18,662 bases of DNA from UMGS1783 sp900555065. GTDB taxonomy: Bacteria; Bacillota; Clostridia; Oscillospirales; UMGS1783. The notes under the pieces were generated by a model. It did not search any database and was not told the DNA's origin. It saw only the letters and a program-made list of their open reading frames with translations. The stretch spans positions 1 through 18,662 of the forward strand of contig CALKPL010000008.1 of the NCBI GenBank assembly GCA_937991645.1, given 5' to 3'. Position 1 is the first letter of the stretch. Every line of letters begins with the position of its first letter. The position numbers and the translations under genes were made by a program. Below are positions 8,656 to 16,156 of this stretch, one piece after another.

Positions 8656-9165
8656 TTAGGAGTCAGAGCCAGAGTCAGAGGATGAGGACGCGGGTGTAAA
8701 CGTTGGGGTGCCATCGGACACTGTTGCGGTTCCGCGCGTGATATTACCGCCAAAATTAAGGTCAAAGAGGATTTTTTCATCGACGGTATTCAGGTTTTTC
8801 AACACAACGGTAGCCGGCACCAGCCAGGCGTTGAAAGAGGGGGCGCCAGTAGAGCTTATATTTCCGGCAAACACAAGCAGCACATTTTTCTTGAGAGCCT
8901 CGCCGGTGGGCAAGTCATAGAGCATCTCATAGAAAAAATCGAATGCTGTATCGCCTTTGATAGTTGCGAGCTCCTGGGACAGCGTAGGCTTATAGTAATC
9001 CACCTCGTCGGTTGGCATCTCATCCTCTATGTAGTTGTTTGTGATCACGTTCGCGTTCAGGACAAGATCAAAAATAGTGGATTTTCCGATACGGGCATAG
9101 CTCGGAGTGTCGCTGTCGGAAATATCCACAAAGGGGATCGTCTGATGTTTTTTCAGCTTTTCCAT
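8656..9165 (-). CDS. Major tail (tube) protein
   Basis: A 169-residue protein starting MEKLKKHQTIPFVDISDSDT, with the alternating beta pattern of siphophage tail tube proteins (TIFDLVLNANVITNNYIEDE at 29-48, LKKNVLLVFAGNISS at 91-105, LFDLNFGGNITRGTATV at 132-148). It lies between the neck proteins and the tail chaperones, the canonical position. Residues 158-169 are a Ser/Asp-rich tail (SSSSDSGSDS at the end) encoded by a short near-repeat of TCTGACTC/TCTGGCTC units. That tail is probably disordered and may be surface exposed. The ribosome binding site AAGGAG lies inside the end of the preceding gene. Many hexameric rings of this protein would form the tube, so it should be among the most abundant late products. 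Confidence 0.85.
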   Translation of the reverse strand: MEKLKKHQTIPFVDISDSDTPSYARIGKSTIFDLVLNANVITNNYIEDEMPTDEVDYYKPTLSQELATIKGDTAFDFFYEMLYDLPTGEALKKNVLLVFAGNISSTGAPSFNAWLVPATVVLKNLNTVDEKILFDLNFGGNITRGTATVSDGTPTFTPASSSSDSGSDS

Positions 9166-9173
9166 AGGTTTAT

Positions 9174-9617
9174 TTACTCCTTTTCATAAAAATATTCGAT
9201 GCGGAACTGGAACTGGTATTTTACGCCGGTGTCGTTTTGCGCAGCTATGGCGCCGGCAGACAGCGGCAGCGTATACAAGTCCATAATAGTGCAGTTCCCG
9301 GGGAATGCAGGGTAATTATGCGCTTCACCCTGCGCGTCTATCCATCCGGCGATTCGCTCCGCGTCAATCAGCGCCTCGACATTCTCAGTTGAATTTGGCA
9401 CGGTCGAAAAGTTTTTGAATAGCGCGATCGCAAAGTCGTAGTTTTTCATTCCGCTTCCGTCGATGTACGGCATTCCATCCTGCCACTCGTCGTTGTATGC
9501 GCTTTCCGGTATGAGGACGGCGTCTCCGTCAGAGGCGCGCGCGAAGTTAAAATATAAATCGTGGATTTCCGGGCAGGTCAACAGCCAGTCCCATACGGCT
9601 TCGTGTTTTCCGGTCAC
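9174..9617 (-). CDS. Tail terminator / minor capsid 3-like neck protein
   Basis: A 147-residue protein with a GTG start at 9615-9617, chosen because GGAGG lies eight bases upstream and because GTG overlaps the TGA of the previous gene (GTGA). An ATG further upstream in frame (9701) would bury the start deep in the neighbour. The N-terminus reads VTGKHEAVWDWLLTCPEIHD. The C-terminal half (NVEALIDAERIAGWIDAQGE, then YQFQFRIEYFYEKE) resembles small neck proteins that cap the tail tube next to the head in A118-like and related phages. It lies directly before the tail tube gene, as a tail terminator should. The family label is inferred from gene order and general sequence pattern. Confidence 0.75.
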   Translation of the reverse strand: MTGKHEAVWDWLLTCPEIHDLYFNFARASDGDAVLIPESAYNDEWQDGMPYIDGSGMKNYDFAIALFKNFSTVPNSTENVEALIDAERIAGWIDAQGEAHNYPAFPGNCTIMDLYTLPLSAGAIAAQNDTGVKYQFQFRIEYFYEKE

Positions 9618-9961
9618 AGCCTGAACCTCCCCGAATTGATCGCATTTTGCAGGGTCGCGACAAGCTTCGGCTGCTGCGTAGGGATTGCGGCCTTGTCCCA
9701 CTCACGGGAGGCAAGCGAATGCTTATCTGTGCGATGTTGGAAGTGTCCTTCATATTGCTTTCTGGCGTATGGAACCGTGTGCGTGATTTCTTTCGGCGCA
9801 TATTCTACCGTGTGGCACAATGCTCCTGTTTGCATGGGGACGTAGGGAGTGTACAGCCGGTGCCATTCCGTTGCCGCGTAAAGCCAGAACACATCGTCCC
9901 GTATTGCGCGCATCCGCTCAGGCACATCAACATGTGATTCCACGATAACACTGATCCCCAT
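9614..9961 (-). CDS. Minor capsid 2-like neck protein
   Basis: The 115-residue protein starts MGISVIVESHVDVPERMRAI. It carries TPYVPMQTGALCHTV (about 38-52), a signature of phage neck or minor capsid 2 proteins (HK97 gp10-like), in which TPYVP..TG.L precedes a region forming the head-tail joint. Later YARKQYEGHFQHRTD and SREWDKAA are also typical of the family. The start at 9959-9961 lies one base past the upstream stop (TGATATG); upstream in-frame codons are only the shadow of the neighbouring gene. Its 3' end overlaps the next gene as GTGA, so the neck proteins are probably made in a coupled series. Confidence 0.82.
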   Translation of the reverse strand: MGISVIVESHVDVPERMRAIRDDVFWLYAATEWHRLYTPYVPMQTGALCHTVEYAPKEITHTVPYARKQYEGHFQHRTDKHSLASREWDKAAIPTQQPKLVATLQNAINSGRFRL

Positions 9962-9962
9962 A

Positions 9963-10400
9963 TCAGTCACCTCCGTAATAGTGGGCGGAAAATCGACCGG
10001 GGCCGCTATTGTCTTTCGCTTCGGCCACTGCAAACGCGTCCGGGTATTTGCTGAGGATGCCGCTCGCGGAGCGGTTGTCCGGGATGGAATCCTCGACCTC
10101 CCCCTTGACAATCACATCGCCTTTGCCGAGTGTAAAATACAAAGGGGCCTGGTCAAGCGACAGGCGGTGCCATTCGTCTGGCGATTTGTAGTTTTCTGTA
10201 GCACGGATCCTGACAAGATGCGTATCCACGGATATCAGTGTCATCCCGTCCAACTGCTGACGTTTTTGGCTCCCATAAAAACATCCGTGCAGTACTGTGC
10301 GCAACCATACGGTCCTTGCACGGCCGTCAACATCCGTTCGATGCTGGTTGTACAGGGTTACGGTATCGGCCCAGCTCGGGGGATAGCTACCTCGGCACAT
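9963..10400 (-). CDS. Head closure / minor capsid 1-like protein (DUF6751-like?)
   Basis: A 145-residue protein starting MCRGSYPPSWADTVTLYNQH. The pattern DTVTLYN....D..GR..W.RTVLHGCFY (about 12-42) and a beta-rich remainder (FTLGKGDVIVKGEVED) are common in the protein that sits between the gp6-like connector and the minor capsid 2-like protein in Clostridia prophages. It resembles what is listed as minor capsid 1 or DUF6751, though I cannot separate these by eye. Its expected job is to close the filled head. The ATG at 10398-10400 overlaps the end of the connector gene by 14 bases, so translation is probably coupled. GGGGTG is the best available ribosome binding site. Confidence 0.7.
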   Translation of the reverse strand: MCRGSYPPSWADTVTLYNQHRTDVDGRARTVWLRTVLHGCFYGSQKRQQLDGMTLISVDTHLVRIRATENYKSPDEWHRLSLDQAPLYFTLGKGDVIVKGEVEDSIPDNRSASGILSKYPDAFAVAEAKDNSGPGRFSAHYYGGD

Positions 10401-10764
10401 ATCGCACCCCCAAAGCTAACAGGGGACATCCGCGGGCATCCGTCTCTCCGTACAGGTACTCCTCGATCAGTTCGCGCATATCCGAATCAACCTCCGTTCG
10501 GGTGCGGCTCGCGTAGGTGACGTTTACGCCGTCGTTGGAATAGGAGGACACTTGCGCAGTGTCCTCCATAATTCCCGACTGCTGGAGCTGTGTAACAAGC
10601 TCATACACCAGCGCTTTGACGCAGTCACGAACGTGATCGTCTGACTTTACCCGTCCGAAGGTCCGCGCGTCGATCAGCTTTTCCGCCCGCATTTCATAAC
10701 GATCATACAGGGCCTCGGTCAGCGTGCCGCCGCGGGCCTGGTATTCTTCATAGGTCAGATACAC
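10387..10764 (-). CDS. Head-tail connector (gp6-like)
   Basis: The 125-residue protein starts (GTG)YLTYEEYQARGGTLTEALYD and has the helical layout of gp6-like connectors: YEMRAEKLIDARTFGR at 23-38, then DCVKALVYELVTQLQ, with a C-terminal part containing SYSNDGVNVTY. It binds beneath the portal after packaging. The start is GTG at 10762-10764; an ATG two bases upstream is out of frame and meets a stop after three codons. GGTGAG, five bases upstream, is the likely ribosome binding site. The gene follows the major capsid gene by 13 bases, as is usual. Confidence 0.85.
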   Translation of the reverse strand: MYLTYEEYQARGGTLTEALYDRYEMRAEKLIDARTFGRVKSDDHVRDCVKALVYELVTQLQQSGIMEDTAQVSSYSNDGVNVTYASRTRTEVDSDMRELIEEYLYGETDARGCPLLALGVRYVPR

Positions 10765-10777
10765 ATCCGCTCACCGC

Positions 10778-11923
10778 CTAAAAGCCGGTGATGCTGACAC
10801 TCACTGCGGCGTTGGTAACAGTTGCGCTGCCAACCTGCGTCTTGTGGCCGTCCATGCTGACTTTGTAGTCATACACGCCGGGGAACGCCTTAAATACTGC
10901 CGTGCCAGCCGTACCGGTCTTCTTCACCTGACCGCCGAAGGACACCTTAACACCGGAAACGGCCGCCGGTGTCGTCTGCCCGTCTTTCACGGTAAAGGTT
11001 ACATCATATGTGGTGGGCGCGGTCGAAGGCGCGATCGCGGCAAAGGGGAAGCGGACGCTTTCATCTTCGGCGAGCGCACTAATGGGATTGGGGATCTCCC
11101 AGCCGAGACGCATGACAACACGAAGCGCGACCATGTCCTCCTGCGCGAGGTTGTACAGGATGGAGCCATCCGAAGGATCCTGGATGACCGCCTGATCCAG
11201 CACCTTGTACGTAATGTCCTGGCGGATGGCGTATACCGCCTGTGTGAAGTCGCCGACAATCAGTTTCGCCTTACTGGAATCCCAAGCGCCGTTGTCGATA
11301 AAGTACTTGGGCAGGCCGTCGATCTCAGTGCCCTTAATAGGCTGGCCGGTGTCGTCCAGCATCATGCGGAACTGCCCTTTAAGGTCTACGCCGCCGAGAA
11401 CACCAGTAACGTTATAGCCGGAAGTTTCGACCTTGACCATAGCGTCGTTGATGGCGCTGTACAGTGTAGACGAGCCCTGCGTAATCGTCGCTCCGGCATT
11501 GATGATGGAGGAGAGAATGTCGGCGCGGAAATTTTTAGGCTTCGATTCACCTGTAAAGACCGCCTTATCGATCGTCTTTCCGATCGCTTCGACAAGCCGG
11601 GGCTTCACGTCGGCCCAAATATCAAAGGACGCGTCGTCGAGTACATCCTCCTTGATAGGTACGATAACGGCCAGCTCCTCCGCAGTAATGTACTTATTTT
11701 CCCACGCCATCTTGGTGAGCTTTTTGCGGCCGTTGTCAGTATCCGCATCCACCCAATACACGAGGGGCAGAGAATCGAGTACTCGCAGCTTTGTGCGGCC
11801 CGAGCTCATGTTTGGCAGGCGGCGGAACATGCGCAGCGCGGCTGAATCTTTCACCACGCCTTCAATGATCTCATTTGCGACCTGCTGGTCGATAAGGGCT
11901 TCAGCATTCTGTCTGGTAATCAC
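10778..11923 (-). CDS. Major capsid protein, HK97-like, with C-terminal Ig-like domain
   Basis: A 381-residue protein that should form the head shell. Residues 1-300 have the HK97-fold major capsid pattern: N-terminal helix MITRQNAEALIDQQVANEI, LPLVYWVDADTDNGRKKLTKMAW (52-74), VIVPIKEDVLDDASFDIWAD (87-106), GVDLKGQFRMMLD (178-190). Residues 305-381 are a separate beta-sandwich (TYDVTFTVKD, SGVKVSFGG, GTAVFKAFPGVYDYKVSMDG) of the Ig-like or carboxypeptidase-regulatory type, probably displayed on the capsid surface. The start is GTG at 11921-11923, with AAAGGAG eight bases upstream. An out-of-frame ATG lies inside that spacer and would give only nine codons. The gene follows scaffold directly; the scaffold TAA overlaps the ribosome binding site. 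Confidence 0.92.
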   Translation of the reverse strand: MITRQNAEALIDQQVANEIIEGVVKDSAALRMFRRLPNMSSGRTKLRVLDSLPLVYWVDADTDNGRKKLTKMAWENKYITAEELAVIVPIKEDVLDDASFDIWADVKPRLVEAIGKTIDKAVFTGESKPKNFRADILSSIINAGATITQGSSTLYSAINDAMVKVETSGYNVTGVLGGVDLKGQFRMMLDDTGQPIKGTEIDGLPKYFIDNGAWDSSKAKLIVGDFTQAVYAIRQDITYKVLDQAVIQDPSDGSILYNLAQEDMVALRVVMRLGWEIPNPISALAEDESVRFPFAAIAPSTAPTTYDVTFTVKDGQTTPAAVSGVKVSFGGQVKKTGTAGTAVFKAFPGVYDYKVSMDGHKTQVGSATVTNAAVSVSITGF

Positions 11924-11936
11924 AATTCATTCTCCT

Positions 11937-12455
11937 TTACGTTTTGTTTCTGATGAGTGCGTTCATAATATCGTTTGTAGTGCCTGATGGGGTTCCGCCC
12001 GCCAGGGACGGTGCGCTCGCAAATGTTACGACCGCATCTCCTTTGGCGGCGTACCGGGGATTATCCTTGAGGAATTTGTCCAGATTCTTCTCGAAATCCC
12101 CGTCTTGCTTGCCGACCTTAAACAGGACAAAATCCACTTCGTCTTGATGAACGCCTTTTTTGATGGCGAGCAATTCACGTCGCAGGTTTTCGGCTTCCTG
12201 CGTTTTTGTGGCCAAGTCCTGCTCTCGCTGCGCTGCGCGCTCAGACTCGGTCTGCTGCTGCGCGCGCCAATCCCGAAACGCTTTCAGTTCGTCGGGTGAC
12301 GGCTGGTTTTTGCGTTCGCGGGCAAGGCGTGCCTCGACGATTTGGTCTACCTCTGCCTGAGTAAGGGTCTTTTCTTCCTGCGTGGTGCCGGCGGCCGCAG
12401 TCCCCGCCTGTGCCTGCTGCCCGTTCTGAGCGGCAGTGTTTGTATTCTCGGTCAT
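11937..12455 (-). CDS. Capsid scaffold protein (DUF4355-like)
   Basis: The 172-residue hydrophilic protein begins with an Ala/Gln/Thr-rich disordered segment. It then has LTQAEVDQIVEARLARER (31-48), characteristic of DUF4355-type phage scaffolds. A long coiled coil follows (about 52-100, with QREQDLATKTQEAENLRREL). Next come KFLKDNPRYAAKGD (127-140) and a C-terminal helix NDIMNALIRNKT that probably contacts the capsid protein. It guides shell assembly and then leaves. A strong ribosome binding site (CGGAGG) precedes the ATG at 12453-12455. It lies immediately upstream of the capsid gene and downstream of a terminator, so transcription reaching it must come from read-through or from a promoter I could not identify. 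Confidence 0.88.
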   Translation of the reverse strand: MTENTNTAAQNGQQAQAGTAAAGTTQEEKTLTQAEVDQIVEARLARERKNQPSPDELKAFRDWRAQQQTESERAAQREQDLATKTQEAENLRRELLAIKKGVHQDEVDFVLFKVGKQDGDFEKNLDKFLKDNPRYAAKGDAVVTFASAPSLAGGTPSGTTNDIMNALIRNKT

Positions 12456-12493
12456 AAAACTACCTCCGTTTTTTGCCCGTCGGCATTTTTGGG

Positions 12494-12523
12494 TATAAAA
12501 ACAGCGCCTACTATAAGGCGCTG
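12494..12523 (-). terminator. Rho-independent terminator before scaffold gene
   Basis: Read on the minus strand, a perfect 8-bp stem (CAGCGCCT ... AGGCGCTG, loop TATAGT) is followed at once by TTTTTATA. This is a standard intrinsic terminator for leftward transcription, in the 110-base gap after the 81-residue protein gene and before scaffold. It would separate the packaging and minor capsid genes from the capsid and tail genes, unless it is read through or antiterminated. Confidence 0.85.
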
Positions 12524-12565
12524 AATTTAACGGTATGTGGTTGTAGTTAGTTTACTGGAATGTAC

Positions 12566-12811
12566 TCAGTAGATTGCGCCCTCCTCCTCTTCGAACAGCT
12601 CCCATTCCTCATAAAACAGGTTGCGTCCTGCTTGCTTGCTTCGCTCTAGGCGGTCAAGAAAAACGGAATCCTCCTCATCTTTATTCTCACGTGGTATAAA
12701 TGAGGTCCCATCGGGCAGCTCTATCATAATGTTTCCCGTTTCCTCCGCATAAAAACAGTGATCCTTCGGATATTGTTTTCTGTATAAATCTACGCTTTTA
12801 CCTGTCACCAT
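12566..12811 (-). CDS. Small acidic protein, candidate immunity protein
   Basis: An 81-residue protein of unknown family, starting MVTGKSVDLYRKQYPKDHCF and ending LFEEEEGAIY. It has 20 Asp/Glu against 10 Lys/Arg, an aromatic and acidic C-terminus (EEWELFEEEE at 68-77), and no signal peptide or membrane segment. Its ATG shares one base with the TAA of the minor capsid gene (TAATG), so it is translationally coupled to that gene. A terminator follows it, so the two genes end a transcription unit. Small acidic proteins directly after a gene with a polymorphic toxin-type C-terminus are usually immunity proteins; on that context I infer it protects the host from the zincin-like domain. It could instead be an ordinary accessory protein. 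Hand-counted GC over 12541-12840 is about 43%, low for this region. Confidence 0.7.
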   Translation of the reverse strand: MVTGKSVDLYRKQYPKDHCFYAEETGNIMIELPDGTSFIPRENKDEEDSVFLDRLERSKQAGRNLFYEEWELFEEEEGAIY

Positions 12812-14736
12812 TAAATCATTCCTCCCAGTAGTTTCTCAAATTCTGCCCATGCGGTAGGCAGATATTTTCTCATCAAGTCTGCCTTTTCGGGGTCAAATGA
12901 CGCTTCAAACATGTGTGCAAATGCCTCAGTGGTAACGCCCCAGCTTCCGGATGATCTCCAGTAATGATCTTTATGTCCCCATAGCGCGCCTGGATACCAC
13001 TTTTTAATCGCACCTCCGAAGATATCCTGGAGCGAGTGCGTTTTGTCCCCTAAATTTCGCAGCTCAGCCGATATGGCATAACGTGCTTGCTCGACATGTG
13101 GAAAACCATTTGCTTGCTTTACGGCTTTTTCGTATGCGGAAACGTCGCTTTTCAATGCCTGTTTGAAACTGGTGGACTTACTGACCTTTTTCGCAAGACC
13201 GTCAATGAAATGACCATGCTCGTGAAACCATGTTGTTCCGGCTCCTCGGGGGTTCTGCGCATCGACTGAAAAATCCATGTGAATTTTTCTTGTGCTTGGG
13301 TAAAATGCCCCTCTGGCACCTGGTATATTGGCGGCAACTCCTCCGGAGGGAACGAATTTATCATAAACACTCTTTGCTGTTAGCAAGCCGTTATTGAACT
13401 TCGCCTCAAGTGCTGCCTTGTAACCGCTGTCCAGTTGTCCGCCAGAAGGCGCAAACCTATTTTTGTTTAGTATACCACTTTTGCCGCCATTTGCAAGTGG
13501 TTGCCGTGCATCTGCTTTATAGGTATTTACTTTGTGATACCCGGATACCGCCATGCGCTCCTTATACACAGGCAGCCCCGCGGCCTTGGAAAACTGCGCG
13601 TATTTTTGGGTAATTGAGTTTATTCGCGCCTGTTCGGTGCGCATGAGCGTATCATCGCCCGCGGCCTTTGCAATAATTTGCCGGTCCTTGGCATGTCGTG
13701 CGGCTGTCTCTAACTGCCGCTGCATCTGCGTCGCTTCGTATCTGGTGTAGGTTTTACCCTCAAACTCTATCTTTTCAGCATCGCGCGCTTTCAGTGCAGC
13801 AAGTTGTTTTTTTGAATATGCTGGTTCGGAGATACCAAGCAGGATTGAAAACTTGAAGTGATAGCAGTTATAATCTCCCAGTAGGCCTTCCACGGATGAA
13901 AACGGCGGGTAATACACGCCATTAACCGTACGGCCCTTGCCGGCAGCGTACTGCCTGCCTCCCATATCGGCATGCGAGGGGCGGGGGTTGGAATGATAGG
14001 AGATTTCGTAACCGTTGGCGCCGAACTGACTCCCAACAAGATCGGCAACGCCCTGATTGCATTGTTTGAGGCCCCAGAGCACATTTTGCCGCACGGCTGT
14101 GTCAAGTCTGCGGGAATATCCAGTCGCATAATCAACCGCTTTTCCTGCCGAACCCTCCAATGGCCTGTATTTTGTGCGAAGTCCGCTGTCTGCAAGATCG
14201 CGTATCGCTTTGCGCATAGCAGACTGGTAATCTGTCACGCTGGTAGTGGCGGCGGTTATGGCCTCGTCAATAATCTCCTGATATGTCTGGGAAAGGGAAG
14301 TGAGCACCTTTTCACCGGCGGCGTTGTATCGCAGGAATGCAGTAGTAGCAGACATGTTGACATATGTCTGCGCGGTCTGCTTGGCAAGCGATTCAACATA
14401 CCGTTGCAGCGTGACGTTGTCCGCATAGGGGATATGCGTTTTCCCGGCAGCGTCAAAAAAACGTGAGGAGAATTCGTCATTGTCTTTGGCTACTGTTTCA
14501 AATATATCATAAATATCCTGCACATTTTTTTCACTGATACGGGCGAGCTCATTTGCAATCAGCTCTATGTCTGCGCCATACTGCGCGAGCTGAGCGAGCC
14601 GGTGCGCATCAGTAGGAGAGACCTGGCCGATTGCTCCGATGCGCGATCCGATCAATTCAAGAACATGCGTATTAAGCTTGTTTAACCGCTGATATATCCT
14701 TTCGGGCAGAGCCTCAATAGCGTCCTGGTCAAGCAT
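12811..14736 (-). CDS. Phage minor capsid protein (MuF/min_cap2 type) with C-terminal zincin-like metallopeptidase domain
   Basis: A 641-residue protein directly after the portal. Residues 1-310 are a phage minor-capsid-2/MuF-type core, with helical N-terminus ALPERIYQRLNKLN and the motif set QCNQG (225-229), YHSNPRPSHADMGGRQYA (247-264) and NCYHFKF (290-296), typical of Phage_min_cap2. Residues 310-395 are a charged helical stretch. From about 400 to 641 there is extra sequence not expected in that family. It holds GTTWFHEHGHFIDG (500-513), an intact HExxH zinc site (H505, E506, H509), and VTTEAFAHMFEA (601-612), where E604 could be the third zinc ligand, as in gluzincins. The core would sit at the portal and the extra domain would be carried in the virion, possibly injected as a toxin or acting in maturation. 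The ribosome binding site is GGGGGA. The core is secure; the peptidase is inferred from motifs. Confidence 0.88.
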   Translation of the reverse strand: MLDQDAIEALPERIYQRLNKLNTHVLELIGSRIGAIGQVSPTDAHRLAQLAQYGADIELIANELARISEKNVQDIYDIFETVAKDNDEFSSRFFDAAGKTHIPYADNVTLQRYVESLAKQTAQTYVNMSATTAFLRYNAAGEKVLTSLSQTYQEIIDEAITAATTSVTDYQSAMRKAIRDLADSGLRTKYRPLEGSAGKAVDYATGYSRRLDTAVRQNVLWGLKQCNQGVADLVGSQFGANGYEISYHSNPRPSHADMGGRQYAAGKGRTVNGVYYPPFSSVEGLLGDYNCYHFKFSILLGISEPAYSKKQLAALKARDAEKIEFEGKTYTRYEATQMQRQLETAARHAKDRQIIAKAAGDDTLMRTEQARINSITQKYAQFSKAAGLPVYKERMAVSGYHKVNTYKADARQPLANGGKSGILNKNRFAPSGGQLDSGYKAALEAKFNNGLLTAKSVYDKFVPSGGVAANIPGARGAFYPSTRKIHMDFSVDAQNPRGAGTTWFHEHGHFIDGLAKKVSKSTSFKQALKSDVSAYEKAVKQANGFPHVEQARYAISAELRNLGDKTHSLQDIFGGAIKKWYPGALWGHKDHYWRSSGSWGVTTEAFAHMFEASFDPEKADLMRKYLPTAWAEFEKLLGGMI

Positions 14737-14739
14737 GGA

Positions 14740-16152
14740 TTATCCCCCAATCAGCCGTTCAAGGCTGGGTTCCATCTCGTCGATTGCTGTTATGGCTTCT
14801 TTTGCGGCTTCTGGGCTGTCGCCGAAAATATCTTCACGGTATTCTGCGCGGCTTCGTATTTTAGCGCTTACCTCGCGGATCGCGCGCTGGGCTTTAGCTT
14901 CTGTATCTTCGACAACATCGTCAGGCATGGTAATTGTGAGGCCATCCAAATTGATACTGTATCGCCCAAAGGCCGTCGCAGCATAGGCCAGCGCACGAAC
15001 CAGAGTGTCCACTGCTTTCAATAACGGCGTTTGATGCTTGACTCGCCGGCGCTGCATGGCTGAATCGGCAGATACAACGGCGGTGGCCGTCTGCTGTGTT
15101 GGGTCCGTAAAACGATAATGTGATTTTCCGAAGCCCACCTGTGTGGAAAACAAGTTCAAATCAAACTCAATGGACTTGATAAGCGCCTCGCACCGGAGTT
15201 CGTGCGCCTCTGTCTGCAATAGATCGTCCTGATTTAATCCGTGGGGAAGCGCATAGATGGCAATGTCCGAGTCATCAAAAACTTTTTCCCCGGTTATGTT
15301 CTCCTGCAGCAAGTCTGCACGCGCGAATATACGACGCCGGCCCAAAAGGATTTCAGTATTCAGGCTGTCGTATGCAGTATCCAGCGCTTTCATGGTATCA
15401 ATCGCCTGCGCAAAATAGGGAAGGCCCCAGGGCAGGCCGCGCATAGAGTTTGACGCACCTGCCGGAGTCAGCAGTGCAAACCAGGGGGACGGGGACTTCG
15501 TATCAAATTCCCGGCTCAGGCCGTTCATGTTTATTTCAGTCAAACTACCGTTATTGTCAGAAAACGCAACATTTCTGATCACATAGTTCCCGGCAGCATT
15601 TTTCTTGTGCATTGAGAGAAACACATATTTCTTTCCGCGTATAGTTCGTGATGCTGAAAAGGCACACTCCGTTACAACACGCCCTGTCCAGGAAAGAGGG
15701 TATATACTGTCATAATCAACAATCTCAAGGCGGGGCTCCGCCCTCGACACGTCAATCGTCCCCTGAACCGTATCGTATTGCAGATCACAGACGGACACGA
15801 CAAACCCGACAGTTCCTACCGCGCCGGACTGCTCGACGCCTTCGTTCACCAGCAACCGAAAATCTGCCCTTGAAAGCAGTTCGTCAAGCTGCTTTTGCGA
15901 TGCGCTGTCATTTACAGCAATCTCGGCGCGCTCATTGAAAAGCTGATCGGCCCAGTCTTCGCAGCTCTTTTTTGCCATCTGCATGGACAGTCTCTCTTGC
16001 GGTACCCGTCGCCTGCCGTTGTAAATAAAGTATTTATGGAATTTATCCACTTTACCGTCATACCATGAACGCCAAACATGTACATTTTTATCCCAGTCTG
16101 TGCGAACGCTTGTATCATACCCCTCGGCTTTTAGGTAGTCCTGCAGTGTCAT
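14740..16152 (-). CDS. Portal protein (A118-like)
   Basis: The 470-residue protein starts MTLQDYLKAEGYDTSVRTDW and has the pattern of A118/SPP1-type portals. VHVWRSWYDGKVDKFHKY lies at 24-41, MAKKSCEDWADQLFNERAEI at 59-78, and a middle part includes VDYDSIYPLSW and PWFALLTPAGASNSMRGLPWG. A C-terminal Ala/Glu-rich helix (AIREVSAKIRSRAEYREDI) leads to EPSLERLIGG. It forms the dodecameric ring through which DNA enters and leaves the head and on which terminase docks. The ATG at 16150-16152 is four bases after the terminase stop, with AGGTGA as ribosome binding site partly inside the terminase end. Its own stop lies three bases before the minor capsid start. Length is normal for the family. Confidence 0.92.
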   Translation of the reverse strand: MTLQDYLKAEGYDTSVRTDWDKNVHVWRSWYDGKVDKFHKYFIYNGRRRVPQERLSMQMAKKSCEDWADQLFNERAEIAVNDSASQKQLDELLSRADFRLLVNEGVEQSGAVGTVGFVVSVCDLQYDTVQGTIDVSRAEPRLEIVDYDSIYPLSWTGRVVTECAFSASRTIRGKKYVFLSMHKKNAAGNYVIRNVAFSDNNGSLTEINMNGLSREFDTKSPSPWFALLTPAGASNSMRGLPWGLPYFAQAIDTMKALDTAYDSLNTEILLGRRRIFARADLLQENITGEKVFDDSDIAIYALPHGLNQDDLLQTEAHELRCEALIKSIEFDLNLFSTQVGFGKSHYRFTDPTQQTATAVVSADSAMQRRRVKHQTPLLKAVDTLVRALAYAATAFGRYSINLDGLTITMPDDVVEDTEAKAQRAIREVSAKIRSRAEYREDIFGDSPEAAKEAITAIDEMEPSLERLIGG

Positions 16153-16156
16153 CCTG

